This document shows positions 38,566 through 49,492 of a stretch of 64,000 nucleotides of DNA, one piece after another. The position numbers and the translations under genes are program-made. How positions within the stretch are numbered: the first letter of the stretch is position 1; each line of letters starts with the position of its first letter. The notes below the pieces were generated by a model. It was not told the origin of the DNA. It saw only the letters and a program-made list of their open reading frames with translations, and did no database searches. Source of the DNA: Bretschneidera sinensis (lineage: Eukaryota > Streptophyta > Magnoliopsida > Brassicales > Akaniaceae); the NCBI GenBank assembly GCA_023935145.1, contig CM043699.1, forward strand, positions 141,652,036 to 141,716,035, read 5' to 3'.

Positions 38566-41500
38566 CGTGGGGCGACCCTCAGAGAGGATGCCTCCCAAAC
38601 CATCCAGATTAGCTCTAATCTCCCCGAAGGCCTTAAAGGACCCTTGCTCGCCCTCTTCCAAAAGAACCAGGACCTCTTTGCCTGGCTAGCGGCAGACATA
38701 CCTGGGATCAGCACTGAGGTGATCATACGCAAGTTAAATATTGACCCAAACCACAAACCAATCATCCAGAAAAAGAGATCGTTCGCGCCCGAGCGACAAG
38801 TCGCTGTCCAGGCCGAGGTGGATAAGCTACTCGCGACCAACTTTGTTCGCGAAGCAGACTACCCTGATTGAGTGTCCAACGTGGTGATGGTAAAGAAAGC
38901 CAGTGAAAAATGGTAAATTTGTATCGACTTCTCATATCTGAATAAAGCCTGTCTAAAAGATAGCTTCCCATTGCAAAGGATTGACCAACTTATGGATGCA
39001 ACATCGAGGCACGATCTACTGATCTTTATGGTTGCATACTCCGGATATAACCAGATTCTTATGTACAAGTCCGATCAAGAGAAAACAGCCTTCATCACTA
39101 GGCAAGGGCTATACTACTATAAAGTTATGTCGTTCGGGTTGAAGAACACGGGAGCCACCTACCAGAGATTGGTAAATAAGATTTTTCGGGAACAGATCGG
39201 TTAAAACATAGAGGTTTATATGGACAATATGCTAGTGAAAAGCATCAAAACTAAAGACCACACAAGTGACTTGGAAGAAGCCTTCAAAGTCCTTCAGTGC
39301 CATCAAATGAAACTTAACCCCTCTAAATATGCATTTGGGGTTACCAAAGGAAAGTTCCTTGACCTCATGGTAGCACAAATGGGCATCGAAGCGAACCATG
39401 AAAAAATAGAGGCTGTCCTCAGTATGAAATCACCTTAGACCGTAAGAGAAGTCCAAAGACTCACTGGGTGGATAGCAGCTTTGAGCCAATTTATGTCAAA
39501 ATCAACAGAAAAATGCCTCTCTTTCTTCAAAGCCATTAGAAAGACCAATGACTTTGTATGGTCTGAGGATTGCCAAGAAGCATTTGGAGAACTGAAGAGG
39601 TACTTTGACTCGCCCCTTTTACTCACCAAGCCCTCTACCAGCGAAGAGTTTTTTCTATACCTCTCTACCGGGCATGAGGTGGTGGCCTCCGTCCTAATCA
39701 AAGAAGAAATAGGTGTCCAAAAACCCGTATATTATATGAGCAAAATTCTCCACGACGCTAAAACCAGATATCTTCTGGTGGAGAAAATGGCATGCGCACT
39801 CTTGGTCACGGCCCACAAGCTTCAGTCGTACTTCCAAGCACACACAATTGTCCTCCTGACCGACCAGCCTCTTTGGCAAGTGCTCCACAAGCAGGATATC
39901 TCTGGAAAAATGGTCAAATGGTCAGTGGAACTTAGAGAATTTGACATTCATTATCGGCCTCGTACGACCATCAAAGCTTAGGCCTTGGCTGACTTCATTG
40001 TGGAAACCATGCTCCCGATTCAAGAAGAACCTACCCCAGATCTCAACAGGATCAAAGAAATCCCTCAATGGACATTCCACATTGATGGATCCTCCAACGA
40101 CACCGAGAGTGGCGTCGGGCTCATCCTAAGTAGCCCATACGGCTTTACTATCTAGTACGCCCTAAGGTTCATGTTTAAAGCCTCGAACAATGAAGCCGAG
40201 TACGAGGCTTTACTGGCAGGGATGAAATTAGCCAGGGTGCTATCTGTAGAGGCCTTAAACGCCTACAACAACTCACAATTGGTGGTAAACCAGGTCAATG
40301 GAGAGTTCGAAGCCTGAGGAGAGAAGATTGCTCGTTACCTAGCGAAAGCCAAAGAACTTGTCACCAAGTTTTAAGTGTTCCGAATCAACCAGGTACCCCA
40401 AGCCAAAAATTTGAGGGCTGACTCCCTAGCCCGACTCGCTTCCTCTCGACAGCTCGAATCCACACGAGTAGTCTACCTTGAAACACTCACCGCACCCAGC
40501 ATTGATGAAAAAACAGTGTTAGTTATGGTCACTGAGGGGACCTAGATGGATCCTATCCTTGGATATTTGCGGGACGATAGTCTTCCGAGCAAAAGAAGCG
40601 AGGCCAGAAAAATCGTCTCCCAAGCCGCACAGTACGCCATTTTGAACGATCAACTATATAAAAGGGGCCTTACAACCCATTATTTTAAATGCTTGGGCCC
40701 GAGCAAGGCCAATTACGCCCTCCGAGAAGTTTATGAGGGGGTCTATGGGAATCAGCTCAAAGAGCGAGCCCTTGTTTTCAAGATCTTTCTCTAATGTTAC
40801 TACTAGCCCAGGATGCGAGGGGATGCTATAGAACTGGTAAATAAGTGCAAGAGTTGCCAACAATATGCTACCGTCTCCCGCAGACCAGCGAATCACCTTA
40901 CATCGATCACTAGTCCACTACCTTTTGCCATATGGGGAATGGACCTTTTCGGACCTTTCACCAGAGTGCCCGGCCAGCGAAAGTACCTTATAGTGGCGAT
41001 AGACTATTTCAAAAAGTGGGTAGAAGCCAAACCACTAGCCAGTATCACCGACTATCAGTCCTAGGGTTTCATCTGGAAATCAATAGTGTGATGCTTTGGT
41101 ATACCCCGAGTGCTGGTGACGGATAACAACAAACAATTTGATAGCGCTCGGTTCAAAGTATTTTGTGATAAGTTGCATATCGAGCACTGCTTCTCGTTTG
41201 TCGGATACCTGCAAGCTAATAGGCAGGCTGAAGTAACTAACAGAACCCTTTTGCAAGGCATCAAAAGAAGGCTAGACGAGGCAGACTGACAGTGGATGAA
41301 CCACTTACCGAAAATCCTCTGGGTGTATTGGACCACTGCCCGAGCACCCACTGGTGAAACTCTTTTCTTCATAACTTACGGCTCCGAAGTCGTCATCCTC
41401 TTGGAGATCGGAGTGCTCTCGCTCCGAATACAAAATTTTGAAGGTAAAAACAATGACGAAGCTCTTAGTATGAACGCCGATTTCTCGACTAAACACGAGA

Positions 41501-41772
41501 TAAAGCTCAGATCCGATTAGCGGCCTATAAGCAGCGGACCGCCAGGTATTATAACTCTCGAACACGAGAAATGCATTTTTGACTTCACGATCTCGTTCTA
41601 CGGAAGAACGAAGTATCTCATCCACGGGAAAATGAGAAGTTGATCCATAACTGGGAAGGCCCGTATCGCATCAAAAGGGCATGCTGTCCCAGCACTTTCA
41701 AGTTTAAAGAACTAAACGGGAAGTGCATTCCACAAACATGGAACGCCAAACATCTCCGACATTTCTACCAAT
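38566..41772 (+). pseudogene. pol remnant: RT, two RNase H domains, integrase; protease missing
   Basis: One reading frame can be followed from about 38566 to 41518, with the last integrase part shifted to the next frame (to about 41772). RT opens with DLFAWLAADIPGIS and contains a YMDN tetrad at 39217-39228, where an active enzyme has YxDD, so the second aspartate is lost. RNase H follows at about 39600-39980, then a second archaeal-type RNase H with FHIDGSS near 40078 and NNEAEYEALLAG near 40190. Integrase begins with a CKSCQQYA patch near 40848, then WGMDLFGPF and VTDN. More than ten stops interrupt the frame. No aspartic-protease motif lies between gag and RT, where only a short linker remains, indicating an internal deletion. 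Confidence 0.9.
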
Positions 41773-41946
41773 GAACTTGGACCCGGCGCACGATACATTT
41801 GGAATAGAAACTATAAAGAGGCGATTAATATAAACAACAAGGTTGGAAAGGAAAAAAAAAAGATTCTATTAAATATTTTCAAAAGGATTACAAAAAGGCA
41901 CTAATGGCCTTGGAATACAAAAAGGATAAAAACAAGAAAAAAAATC

Positions 41947-42471
41947 CTAATCTAATGCTGGGAGCGCCTCGACATCCACCTCCGGGTTGGCAACAGTCTC
42001 CTCCTCCTCGGGAGCCTCTAGCTCAGACTCGACAGCAGCCTCATCCTTCTCCTCCTCATCCTCGGGCTCCAGAAGGTCGAGGCCCAAAAATTCTATCTCC
42101 AGATGCATGGCCTCGACCTTCCTCTTGGCCTCTAGGAAGCCTTCGAGGAATTACTTTCCCCTCTCAAGGTCCACGGCCGTCCTGAAGGCGTCCGAGCCTT
42201 GGAAAACAACCAAGGCCTCCTTGACAACTGTCAAAGTGCGGGCCTCACCCTCATCCCTGAGGCATTGCATAGCCTACTCAGCCTTGACCTGGGTGCAGAG
42301 GGTGGCATCACTCTCTCGAAGTGCCTCAACCCTGGCCCTATTTGCTGCGTCTTCCAAGGCTTGCAGCTGCTGGACCACCTCAATTTTCTATTCCAATTAG
42401 CACTGGGTATGGCCCAGTAGCTCGGTCGTCTCCATGCAACGACAAAAGGTAACACCGAGGAGAACGCCCAT
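41947..42471 (-). pseudogene. Antisense accessory ORF (decayed) in the gypsy 3' region
   Basis: Minus-strand frame of 175 codons from 42471 to the stop at 41947-41949. It reads METTELLGHTQ, then a Gln/Ala/Glu-rich helical stretch (VVQQLQALEDAANRARVEAL), then FLEAKRKVEAMHLEIEFLG, and a very acidic end rich in Glu and Asp (EPEDEEEKDEA). Four stops (TAG or TAA) interrupt it, most at positions that look like mutated Gln codons. A GT...AG pair joins it to a possible upstream exon ending at 42554 (EHRFEALCSAVETVVSQ) that runs back toward the tandem array. Tat-lineage elements are known to carry extra antisense ORFs; function unknown. Confidence 0.55.
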
Positions 42472-42605
42472 CTATAGCCAGGCAAAAAGAAGTTAAATCA
42501 AAATAAACGAAAGAGGCACAAATACAAAAAAATAGCTCAGGAATAGGATGTACCTGAGACACGACGGTCTCCACAGCTGAGCAAAGGGCCTCGAACCTAT
42601 GCTCT

Positions 42606-42850
42606 CCAAAGCCGAGCAGATGAATTGCTCCATAAATGCTCGGCCTAATAGCTCCAAGGTCAGACTAAATGGATTGCTCTACAGATACTCGACCTACTAG
42701 CTCCAAGGTCCGAGCAGATGGATTGCTCCACACATGCTCGGTCTACTAGCTCCAAGGTCTGAGCAGATGGGGTGTTTCACACGTGCTCGGACTAATGTCT
42801 TTTAAAAACCTAGCAGATGTATCGCTCCACGCATGCTCGGCTCGGCACTG
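42606..42850. repeat. 49-bp tandem array inside the gypsy element (about five units)
   Basis: Unit starts CAAGGTCCGAGCAGATGG and contains ATTGCTCCACACATGCTCGG. Clear starts lie at 42655, 42704 and 42753, with diverged units either side. The array sits between the antisense ORF and the polypurine tract. Confidence 0.9.
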
Positions 42851-42924
42851 ATAAAACTCAGCATATTACACCTTCTTACCAAAGATCGAGCCCTGCAAAA
42901 CTTCCTTAAGCACATAAATGTACT

Positions 42925-42943
42925 CAAGGAAGTGGGGGGCCTT
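42925..42943 (+). other. Polypurine tract of the gypsy element
   Basis: AAGGAAGTGGGGGGCCTT lies directly before the 3' LTR, the expected position for plus-strand priming. Confidence 0.75.
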
Positions 42944-43424
42944 TGATACTGCTAAAAATCACACACCCAATAAGAAGACGACACGTGGACCATCCTACGG
43001 ATAGGCAACAGGACAACACACGGATGACCCAGGCTCGGACAGTTGGACCCTAGGTCATTACCGCCCGTAATACAAGGGTCGCCTCATGCGTGGATAGCCC
43101 CTAACCGAGACAGTAAGGCCATACAGCTATGCCTCCTGGGCATCATTGCCCACCTAGCTAGGCCTGCACGTCATCACCGCCCTGGATGAAAGACCGCCTC
43201 AAAACCCTATAAAAAGATTTAGGTGCGTATTCCAAAAGAGGAGATTCAGCTTAACCTAAAAAGGGAACATCGATCTTCCCATACTCCATATCTTATACTA
43301 ATAAAAGCTTCGGAGCATCCTCGGAGGCACTCCCTCCATTGACCCCCTAACTCATCTCTTCCCCCTGTGCAGGCTCCCTCGAGGCCCGGCCTCCAACTCA
43401 GCAAACACATTTTTGGCATCAACA
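42944..43424 (+). repeat. 3' LTR of the gypsy element
   Basis: A 481-bp copy of the 5' LTR with the same ends (TGATACTGC...GCATCAACA), G-box CACGTGG at 42982-42988 and TATAAAA at 43208-43214. It is followed directly by the GATGG target duplication. Confidence 0.95.
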
Positions 43425-46069
43425 GATGGCTTTCATCAGGGTGTTGCTCAATGTTGGCTTGAATGAAGGAGCTTCGAAATGGAATGTTTCCTCCTAGCTT
43501 AAAGTATTCAGACACTTACAAAAGAAGTCTTCCAAAGCGTTGTACTCCGGGAAAGACCCTTTAATGCTTAAGTTAATAGTGTTCTCAAAGAAGAGTAAAA
43601 ATGAGAGTTGAAGGGATATTTTAGAGGAGAATAGAACTGTGATAACTCTCTTTGTTCCTCGTGTGTTTTCTCTGTATACATGGAGTTTTCTTTGGTTTTA
43701 CCTCTCTATTTTACATGTATGCATCTGTCTTTTTCACGTATATAAATGTCTTCTCTTTTCCTTGAGGATGGAAACCTCTTTGTATAGATGTTTGTGAGCT
43801 CTTTGTTGGTTTTCCAAAGTGAAACACTGTTAGGATCTGACTTTTAAGCCTCAAGTCTTATAGAAGTAGCATATGTCCGTTGGAAATGACATATGCACAC
43901 GTCAAGGTATCCGGAACAATGGTAGCCTACACGCTACCGTAATCAGAACAAGTCGAATCACTTCACTGTCTAAAGATAATTGATCACGTGCTCGACTCTC
44001 ATTAGGTCGCATTATTTTGATTGCATCATTTGGAATTCTATTGATTGAAAATGAAATTTTCATTCTATTGCGTGATTTTATTTGCTCATGGGTTGGGATG
44101 TGTGTTTTATTGTCCGTTGTAGATGTACTTCTCTTGCTGTTGGTTTAGTATCCCTTCCTTCTCCTCTGTCCAATGAGATTGTTTTTCTTTCTAAGCAACT
44201 GCTTATGGTTGTTAATTCAATTTTTTAAAAACATAAACAGTTGAACATTAGTAATCCCAAAAAAACGAGACAAGTGAGTAAGATATTCTTTGGCCTAGTT
44301 GATCAAAATGATTTCTAAAATATTTTTTATAAAAGAACCTAAAACTTGTTTTATGTTTCATAAAACAATTATTTTGACACAATTAAATTAAAAAAAAAAA
44401 TTTCGTTTGTGATAGTCATAACAATATATCACGTATCTAAATTTTATGATACAATGCAAATATTTTTTTTTTAAACTAACACAAATATTAAGTAGTTTGT
44501 GCTTTAAATCTTTTGTTTTTGATCAATTATGCAAAATCACAGATAAATTATTCCACGAGTTATTAGAGAAATCGAAAGACAAATATTTTTTTCATAAATA
44601 AAAGGATTCGATTTGTCACATATCAATGTGTTACATTTATCTCAAACAAAACAATAGAATGTGAAAGCCTATTTATAAATCAAGTACCAAAGTGGTTGCA
44701 AAATTAATGCCATCCCTCCAAATATAGGGTTCCCATCACCATAACAATTTCAAAATATCCATTATATAGTTCACATGCGTTGCATTGCAGTGGTAGGGAC
44801 TCCATTTCCTCGTCCGCATATATGATAGGGTCCCCTTGCGTTGTATCGCAGTAAAGTTCGATTCCACCCTTCCCAAATATATTGCATGTACTTTGTTTTT
44901 TTTGTGGCTAAAAAAAGCATATACGGTAAGAGAACGTAATTTATTAAAGTTAAGGCATAAAGTTAATATTGTATTCACATTTACTTGGGATTAAAGTTGT
45001 TCCTACCACCTCACTTGAAGTACAGTATTTTTTTTTTTTTTTTACATCGACATCAACATAAGTAAAAATATGTAAAAACAAGATCCACGGGCAATTCATT
45101 GTGCGAGGAAAATCCACGGAGATCAATCTTCAGATTTTGAGACATGGCCGACTATAATCTCTGGTTCTTTTTATGAAGTTTTAAGCAAAATATTATAGAA
45201 GATGACGATATATAAGCTATCTAGCAATGGTCGGTTTTAAAAATCATCTGTTGACTCGTGTGATGCTTCTTGACGATAGAAATTTATTGCAGAAAAAATC
45301 GACAATCTTTGAATATCTAATTATATACGTTATTTATAAATCCAACCTTTATAATTAACATATCTATAGAATTTATGAACAAATAAGATTTTACGACGGA
45401 GTATAATTAAATTATCATTTTTTAATTATTTTTAATTATACAAAATATTTGAAAGTAATTTAAGCACAAGTCTAATTTGTGATATTTTCTTTTATGATAT
45501 ATACGTCTTCTCAATTATAATTTTCTTCGACTTCTCACGAAATGATGGGATAGGATAGACCCAAAACAAGGTTCCATTAGGAAGCTTCCTCTAAAATGCC
45601 TCAACCAGCTTCTCCCACAGATGGGAACAGGACAACGTGGGGACCCACATCTTATGTCACAATCTAAGGGACCCGATAGGGTATTTGTGCATGTAAAGGT
45701 TAAAAAAAAAACCCTAAAAAGTTATAGAAGAATCTTTCAAAAACAATATTTTTTCGATCCTCTATAAATTTTTTAGAGTTTTTTTTTTAATTTTTGTGAG
45801 TGTAAGTAGCTCATCTCATTTGTTCGTTCGATTGACAAATTTTCAACGGTTATAGTTACCAAGATTTTTTTGTTGCATTAAAGAAATCGAATTTATATCT
45901 CTTATATAGATATTTGCAAAAGTAAATAAATTAAAACTTGGACACTGACTTTATCAATATAGTGTAATTAAAATGATATAACAAAACTCTTCTTTTGAAA
46001 TAATTTTCAAAATTGAATATAAATATCAATTTTAATGGTTCAATTTCAATAATTAGTCAGTAACATATC

Positions 46070-46291
46070 AAATTCATCAGGCATGAAAATAATATTTATT
46101 TCATTTTATTTAAAATATCAAAAAAAAATATTGTTTTGATAAAATTCAACAGGTATGAAAATAACACTTATTTCATTTTATTTTAAAAAAATCAAAAGGA
46201 AAAATATTGTTTTGATTAAATTCAACGGGTATGAAAATAACATTTATTTCATCTTATTTAAAAAAAATCAAAAAAAAATATTGTTTTGGAA
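46070..46291. repeat. Three-copy minisatellite, period 72-76 bp
   Basis: Units share TATGAAAATAACA, TTATTTCATTTTATTT and AAATATTGTTTTG. The ATGAAAATAA word recurs at 46083, 46155 and 46231. The small open frame across it is a by-product. Confidence 0.85.
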
Positions 46292-47111
46292 AATTAATGA
46301 GCTGCCAAAGACGTGTAGAGCAACGTTTTTTTTATTTAATAAATTGGATGATAAAAACAAAAACAAAAAGTAGATATACTTTTTCAACTAAAAACCTTTT
46401 CACGCGTTGACAAAACTGTAGAAAATTCCAATCGCAGCTCACCAATTTGAAAGGCTTTATTGAGGCGACCGACGAGGTAAATTTAATTTTAAAATAAATA
46501 TTGGAAACAAAATCTAACTTTTAATTTAATTATAAAATAAATAATTTTTAATTTAATAATTAATTTATTGTTAATAACTAATATGAAAGATAATCCAAAC
46601 CTGAAATGAAATTCCCTGTCGGTGACCAACGGTTATACACTATAACACTAACTAAACCAATTACTATAAGATGGGAGTAATAAATAATAATAAAATAAAT
46701 AACAAATCCATGCAGCTTGGTAATTATAACTCCTTTGACCTTAGTACACATATCATGAAACGCGCGCACATGGTATTTCTTCTCGTGCTTTATCATTTCA
46801 AGCGGAGTTTGATTATTGGTTTTTTTTTTTTCGACTGACATGTTACAATTTTATTAATTAAATTAATTGATATTTATAAAAAACAAAATCACTTTTAATT
46901 TTTTAATTTTATCAGTAATTTTTATTTCATTGATGAACTCTTGATATATTAAAAAAACATATGTGACACGAAATCAACAATCACAATACTACTCTTATCT
47001 ATTATGGAATCCAATGAATTAGTGTTGGTATAATCACACTACTGCAATTAAATATTTAATGTTATTAAATTGAGTCTTATCATCAATCTATCGTTAATAA
47101 AATGTTATTTT

Positions 47112-47342
47112 ATCACCGGTTGAAACCATGTAAGCATTACAAAAACTTACAATATTTTTATAAGAAATACCACAAATGCCCTTTAAAAGTCGAGAAACCT
47201 TAATTAATTTTCACCAAGTTGATTTGTTTCAATTAGAGATTTTGGAATTTGTAAATAATGTTTTTGGTATTTCACACACATAAATAATACAATAATATTT
47301 TAAGTTTATGTGACGTTTACATGGTTTTAACGGGTGGAAAAT
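47112..47342. repeat. Inverted-repeat pair, possible MITE or fold-back
   Basis: The left arm (about 47112-47170) reads CACCGGTTGAAACCATGTAA. The right arm (about 47260-47342) gives CACCCGTTAAAACCATGTAA on the other strand, and both end in GAAATACC. The arms face each other around a spacer of about 90 bp. No target duplication or coding capacity was found. Confidence 0.55.
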
Positions 47343-47351
47343 TGAAGAATA

Positions 47352-47540
47352 TTTGGTTAGATTAGTTTTAAATATGTTCGAAATTTCATTGGTAATTTAA
47401 AAGAAAAAATTGTTAGTAATATTATTTTTTGACCTCACGTTCATGCTGACATTACCAGTAAAGTTTTTTAAAATTATCAACGAAGTTTTAGGTTGGGTTA
47501 AAACTAATATTTTAGACCCGATTTAATCAAATATTTTTAT
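47352..47540. repeat. Dispersed repeat, copy 2 (related to 33238-33420)
   Basis: Non-coding DNA sharing an ordered set of short blocks with 33238-33420 on the same strand, adjacent to the inverted-repeat pair. Confidence 0.5.
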
Positions 47541-47931
47541 GAAAAATTAGCACTTTCGATAATAACACTAGATTTAATCAATTTAATAATATTAAATATT
47601 CAATTACAAGTTCACATAAGAAATTCAAATTAATGAAAAAGTTATGAAATTAATAATTTAATAACCTTTTTCGTGTAAAGGAAAAGGAAAAGATAATAGT
47701 GGTGAATAAAATTTCTCGTATATAGTTCACATCTGAACACGATTGGATCACAAGAGAAGTAAACAAGATAGCTGGCGTTTTCCACTACATATTGCATGGA
47801 TACATCTGTAATTATGATTGACAACGAAGGGTGTTATATTACCCCATTTATTGCCTACTTTCCATCTTAGGCTACTGTGAAGCGAGTTAAAGAGCAAGCA
47901 AGGAAAGGTGGCATCCAACTAACACCAACCT

Positions 47932-47964
47932 TTCTCTCTCTCTCTCTCTCTCTCTCTTTATAAG
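47932..47964 (+). promoter_or_regulatory. GAE6 core promoter: CT tract plus TATA box
   Basis: A (CT)n run at 47932-47956 leads directly into TTTATAAG (47957-47964), a good TATA box about 160 nt before the GAE6 ATG. A start about 30 nt downstream would give a 5' leader of roughly 130 nt. CT-rich Y-patches beside a TATA box are common in plant promoters. Confidence 0.65.
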
Positions 47965-48124
47965 ACTCCATCTACACTGATAGTAGACTTCAGGGCTCAA
48001 CCTCAAAAACCCAGCTCTTTACTACACAAAGCAGACGCTGAGCCCTTTCCCTCTCTCACTCGCTCTACACTATTTTCTCTCGATCTGATAACAAATTTTT
48101 CTAAGAGACAAAACAACAAACATA

Positions 48125-49492
48125 ATGCCTGCACCACCGGATACAAGCAAAACAGTAAAGCTAGAGCGATACAACAGCTATATCCGAAGAATTCACAGCA
48201 CAAAACTCTTAAGCGCATCCTCTAAGCTTTTATTCCGTGCTACCCTCCTCATTGCCCTTGTTTTAATCTTCTTCTTCACTATTAATTACCCTCCACTTTC
48301 CGATAAACATCATGCCCAAAACGGGAATCCTCATCTCCACCACCACAGCTTCCTCTCCACTGCGTTTTTCCCTTCCTCTCCCGGCGGCGCCGCCTGGGAG
48401 AAACGCGTGCGCCACTCCTCCACTCCTCGCCGACCCAACGGATTTTCCGTTCTCGTCACCGGTGCAGCTGGGTTCGTTGGGTCCCACTGCTCACTGGCGC
48501 TCAAGAAGCGCGGAGATGGAGTTCTCGGGTTGGATAATTTCAACGATTACTACGACCCGACCCTGAAACGGGCGAGGGAAAAGCTCTTGGCCAAGCACCA
48601 GATCTTCATTGTCGAAGGTGATTTGAACGACGGGCCTCTGCTGACGAAGCTGTTCGACGTCGTTCCGTTCACGCACGTGCTTCACCTCGCTGCTCAGGCG
48701 GGTGTTCGTTATGCCATGCAGAATCCTCAGTCCTACGTGCGCTCCAACATTGCCGGGTTCGTCAATCTACTCGAAGTCTCCAAATCGGCGAATCCTCAGC
48801 CGTCGATCGTGTGGGCTTCATCGAGCTCAGTGTACGGGCTCAACACCGAGAATCCTTTCTCTGAAATAGACAGAACCGACCAACCCGCCAGCCTATACGC
48901 CGCCACGAAAAAAGCGGGGGAAGAAATTGCCCACACTTACAATCATATTTATGGTATTGCCCTTACTGGACTTAGGTTCTTTACAGTGTATGGTCCATGG
49001 GGAAGACCAGACATGGCTTACTATTTCTTCACTAAGGACATCTTGCAAGGTAAACCCATTGATGTTTACCAGACGCAGGATCAGAAGGAGGTGGCGCGTG
49101 ACTTCACGTACATTGACGACGTCGTTAAAGGTTGTTTGGGTGCTTTGGACACGGCGGAGAAGAGCACAGGGAGCGGAGGCAAAAAGAAAGGACCCGCACA
49201 GTTGAGGATATACAATCTTGGAAATACCTCCCCTGTCCCCGTGAGGAGATTAGTGTCCATATTAGAAGGATTATTGAATACAAAGGCAAAGAAACATGTG
49301 ATCAAGATGCCGAGAAACGGGGATGTGCCTTACACACATGCCAATGTAAGCTTGGCATTTAGGGATTTTGGGTACAAACCCAGCACCGACTTGGCTACTG
49401 GATTGAGGAAATTTGTGAGATGGTATGTTAGTTATTATGGGATTCAGCCAAGGGTAAAAAAGGAAAGTGAACAAACCGAGGATTCTGGTTAA
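48125..49492 (+). CDS. GAE6: UDP-D-glucuronate 4-epimerase, GAE6-like
   Basis: Golgi type II membrane enzyme that interconverts UDP-glucuronate and UDP-galacturonate, supplying galacturonic acid for pectin. A single uninterrupted exon of 455 residues, as usual for plant GAE genes. The short cytosolic N-terminus reads KLERYNSYIRRIHSTK, followed by one membrane anchor at about 36-55, a stem to about 105, then an extended SDR/NAD-epimerase domain. The Rossmann glycine motif GAAGFVG is at 113-119, LDNFNDYYD near 136, ASSSSVYG near 231-238, the catalytic Y258xxxK262 in SLYAATKK, and RFFTVYGPWGRPDMAYY beyond that. C-terminus IQPRVKKE is typical. Length is close to Arabidopsis GAE6 (about 460). Start supported by the conserved N-terminus. 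GC-rich codon use in the N-terminal half stands out from the flanks. Intact; paralogue assignment within GAE1-6 is by N- and C-terminal resemblance. Confidence 0.96.
   Translation: MPAPPDTSKTVKLERYNSYIRRIHSTKLLSASSKLLFRATLLIALVLIFFFTINYPPLSDKHHAQNGNPHLHHHSFLSTAFFPSSPGGAAWEKRVRHSSTPRRPNGFSVLVTGAAGFVGSHCSLALKKRGDGVLGLDNFNDYYDPTLKRAREKLLAKHQIFIVEGDLNDGPLLTKLFDVVPFTHVLHLAAQAGVRYAMQNPQSYVRSNIAGFVNLLEVSKSANPQPSIVWASSSSVYGLNTENPFSEIDRTDQPASLYAATKKAGEEIAHTYNHIYGIALTGLRFFTVYGPWGRPDMAYYFFTKDILQGKPIDVYQTQDQKEVARDFTYIDDVVKGCLGALDTAEKSTGSGGKKKGPAQLRIYNLGNTSPVPVRRLVSILEGLLNTKAKKHVIKMPRNGDVPYTHANVSLAFRDFGYKPSTDLATGLRKFVRWYVSYYGIQPRVKKESEQTEDSG

Larger units (their letters stand above)
36672..43424 (+). mobile_element. 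Complete but inactive Tat-like Ty3/gypsy LTR retrotransposon
   Basis: A 6753-bp element bounded by TG...CA LTRs and flanked by GATGG on both sides (36667-36671 and 43425-43429), proving insertion as a unit. Order: 5' LTR, primer-binding site, gag, pol (RT, RNase H, second archaeal-type RNase H, integrase), antisense ORF, 49-bp tandem array, polypurine tract, 3' LTR. The second RNase H and an extra antisense ORF point to the Tat lineage. Pol has many in-frame stops, no visible protease, and a changed RT active site, so the copy is dead. Its GC content is clearly higher than the AT-rich surroundings. Confidence 0.95.
43425..48124. other. Gene-free interval upstream of GAE6
   Basis: About 4.7 kb, AT-rich. 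It holds a three-copy minisatellite (46070-46291), a non-coding inverted-repeat pair (about 47112-47342), a dispersed repeat (47352-47540) and, at the right end, the GAE6 promoter and leader. The 43430-44000 segment has a different base composition but no recognisable gene or element. Confidence 0.65.

Noticed and set aside
41987..42400. Plus-strand Ser-rich open frame in the gypsy 3' region
   Set aside because: It is the complement of the acidic Glu/Asp codons of the antisense frame (GAG/GAG read backward as CTC/TCC), so the minus-strand reading explains it.
42606..42850. CRISPR-like regular repeat
   Set aside because: Units are directly tandem with no unique spacers, and the context is a plant retrotransposon.
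43425..44000. Possible second LTR or gene remnant beside the gypsy element
   Set aside because: Composition differs from the flanks, but no paired repeat, TG...CA ends or coding motif could be found.
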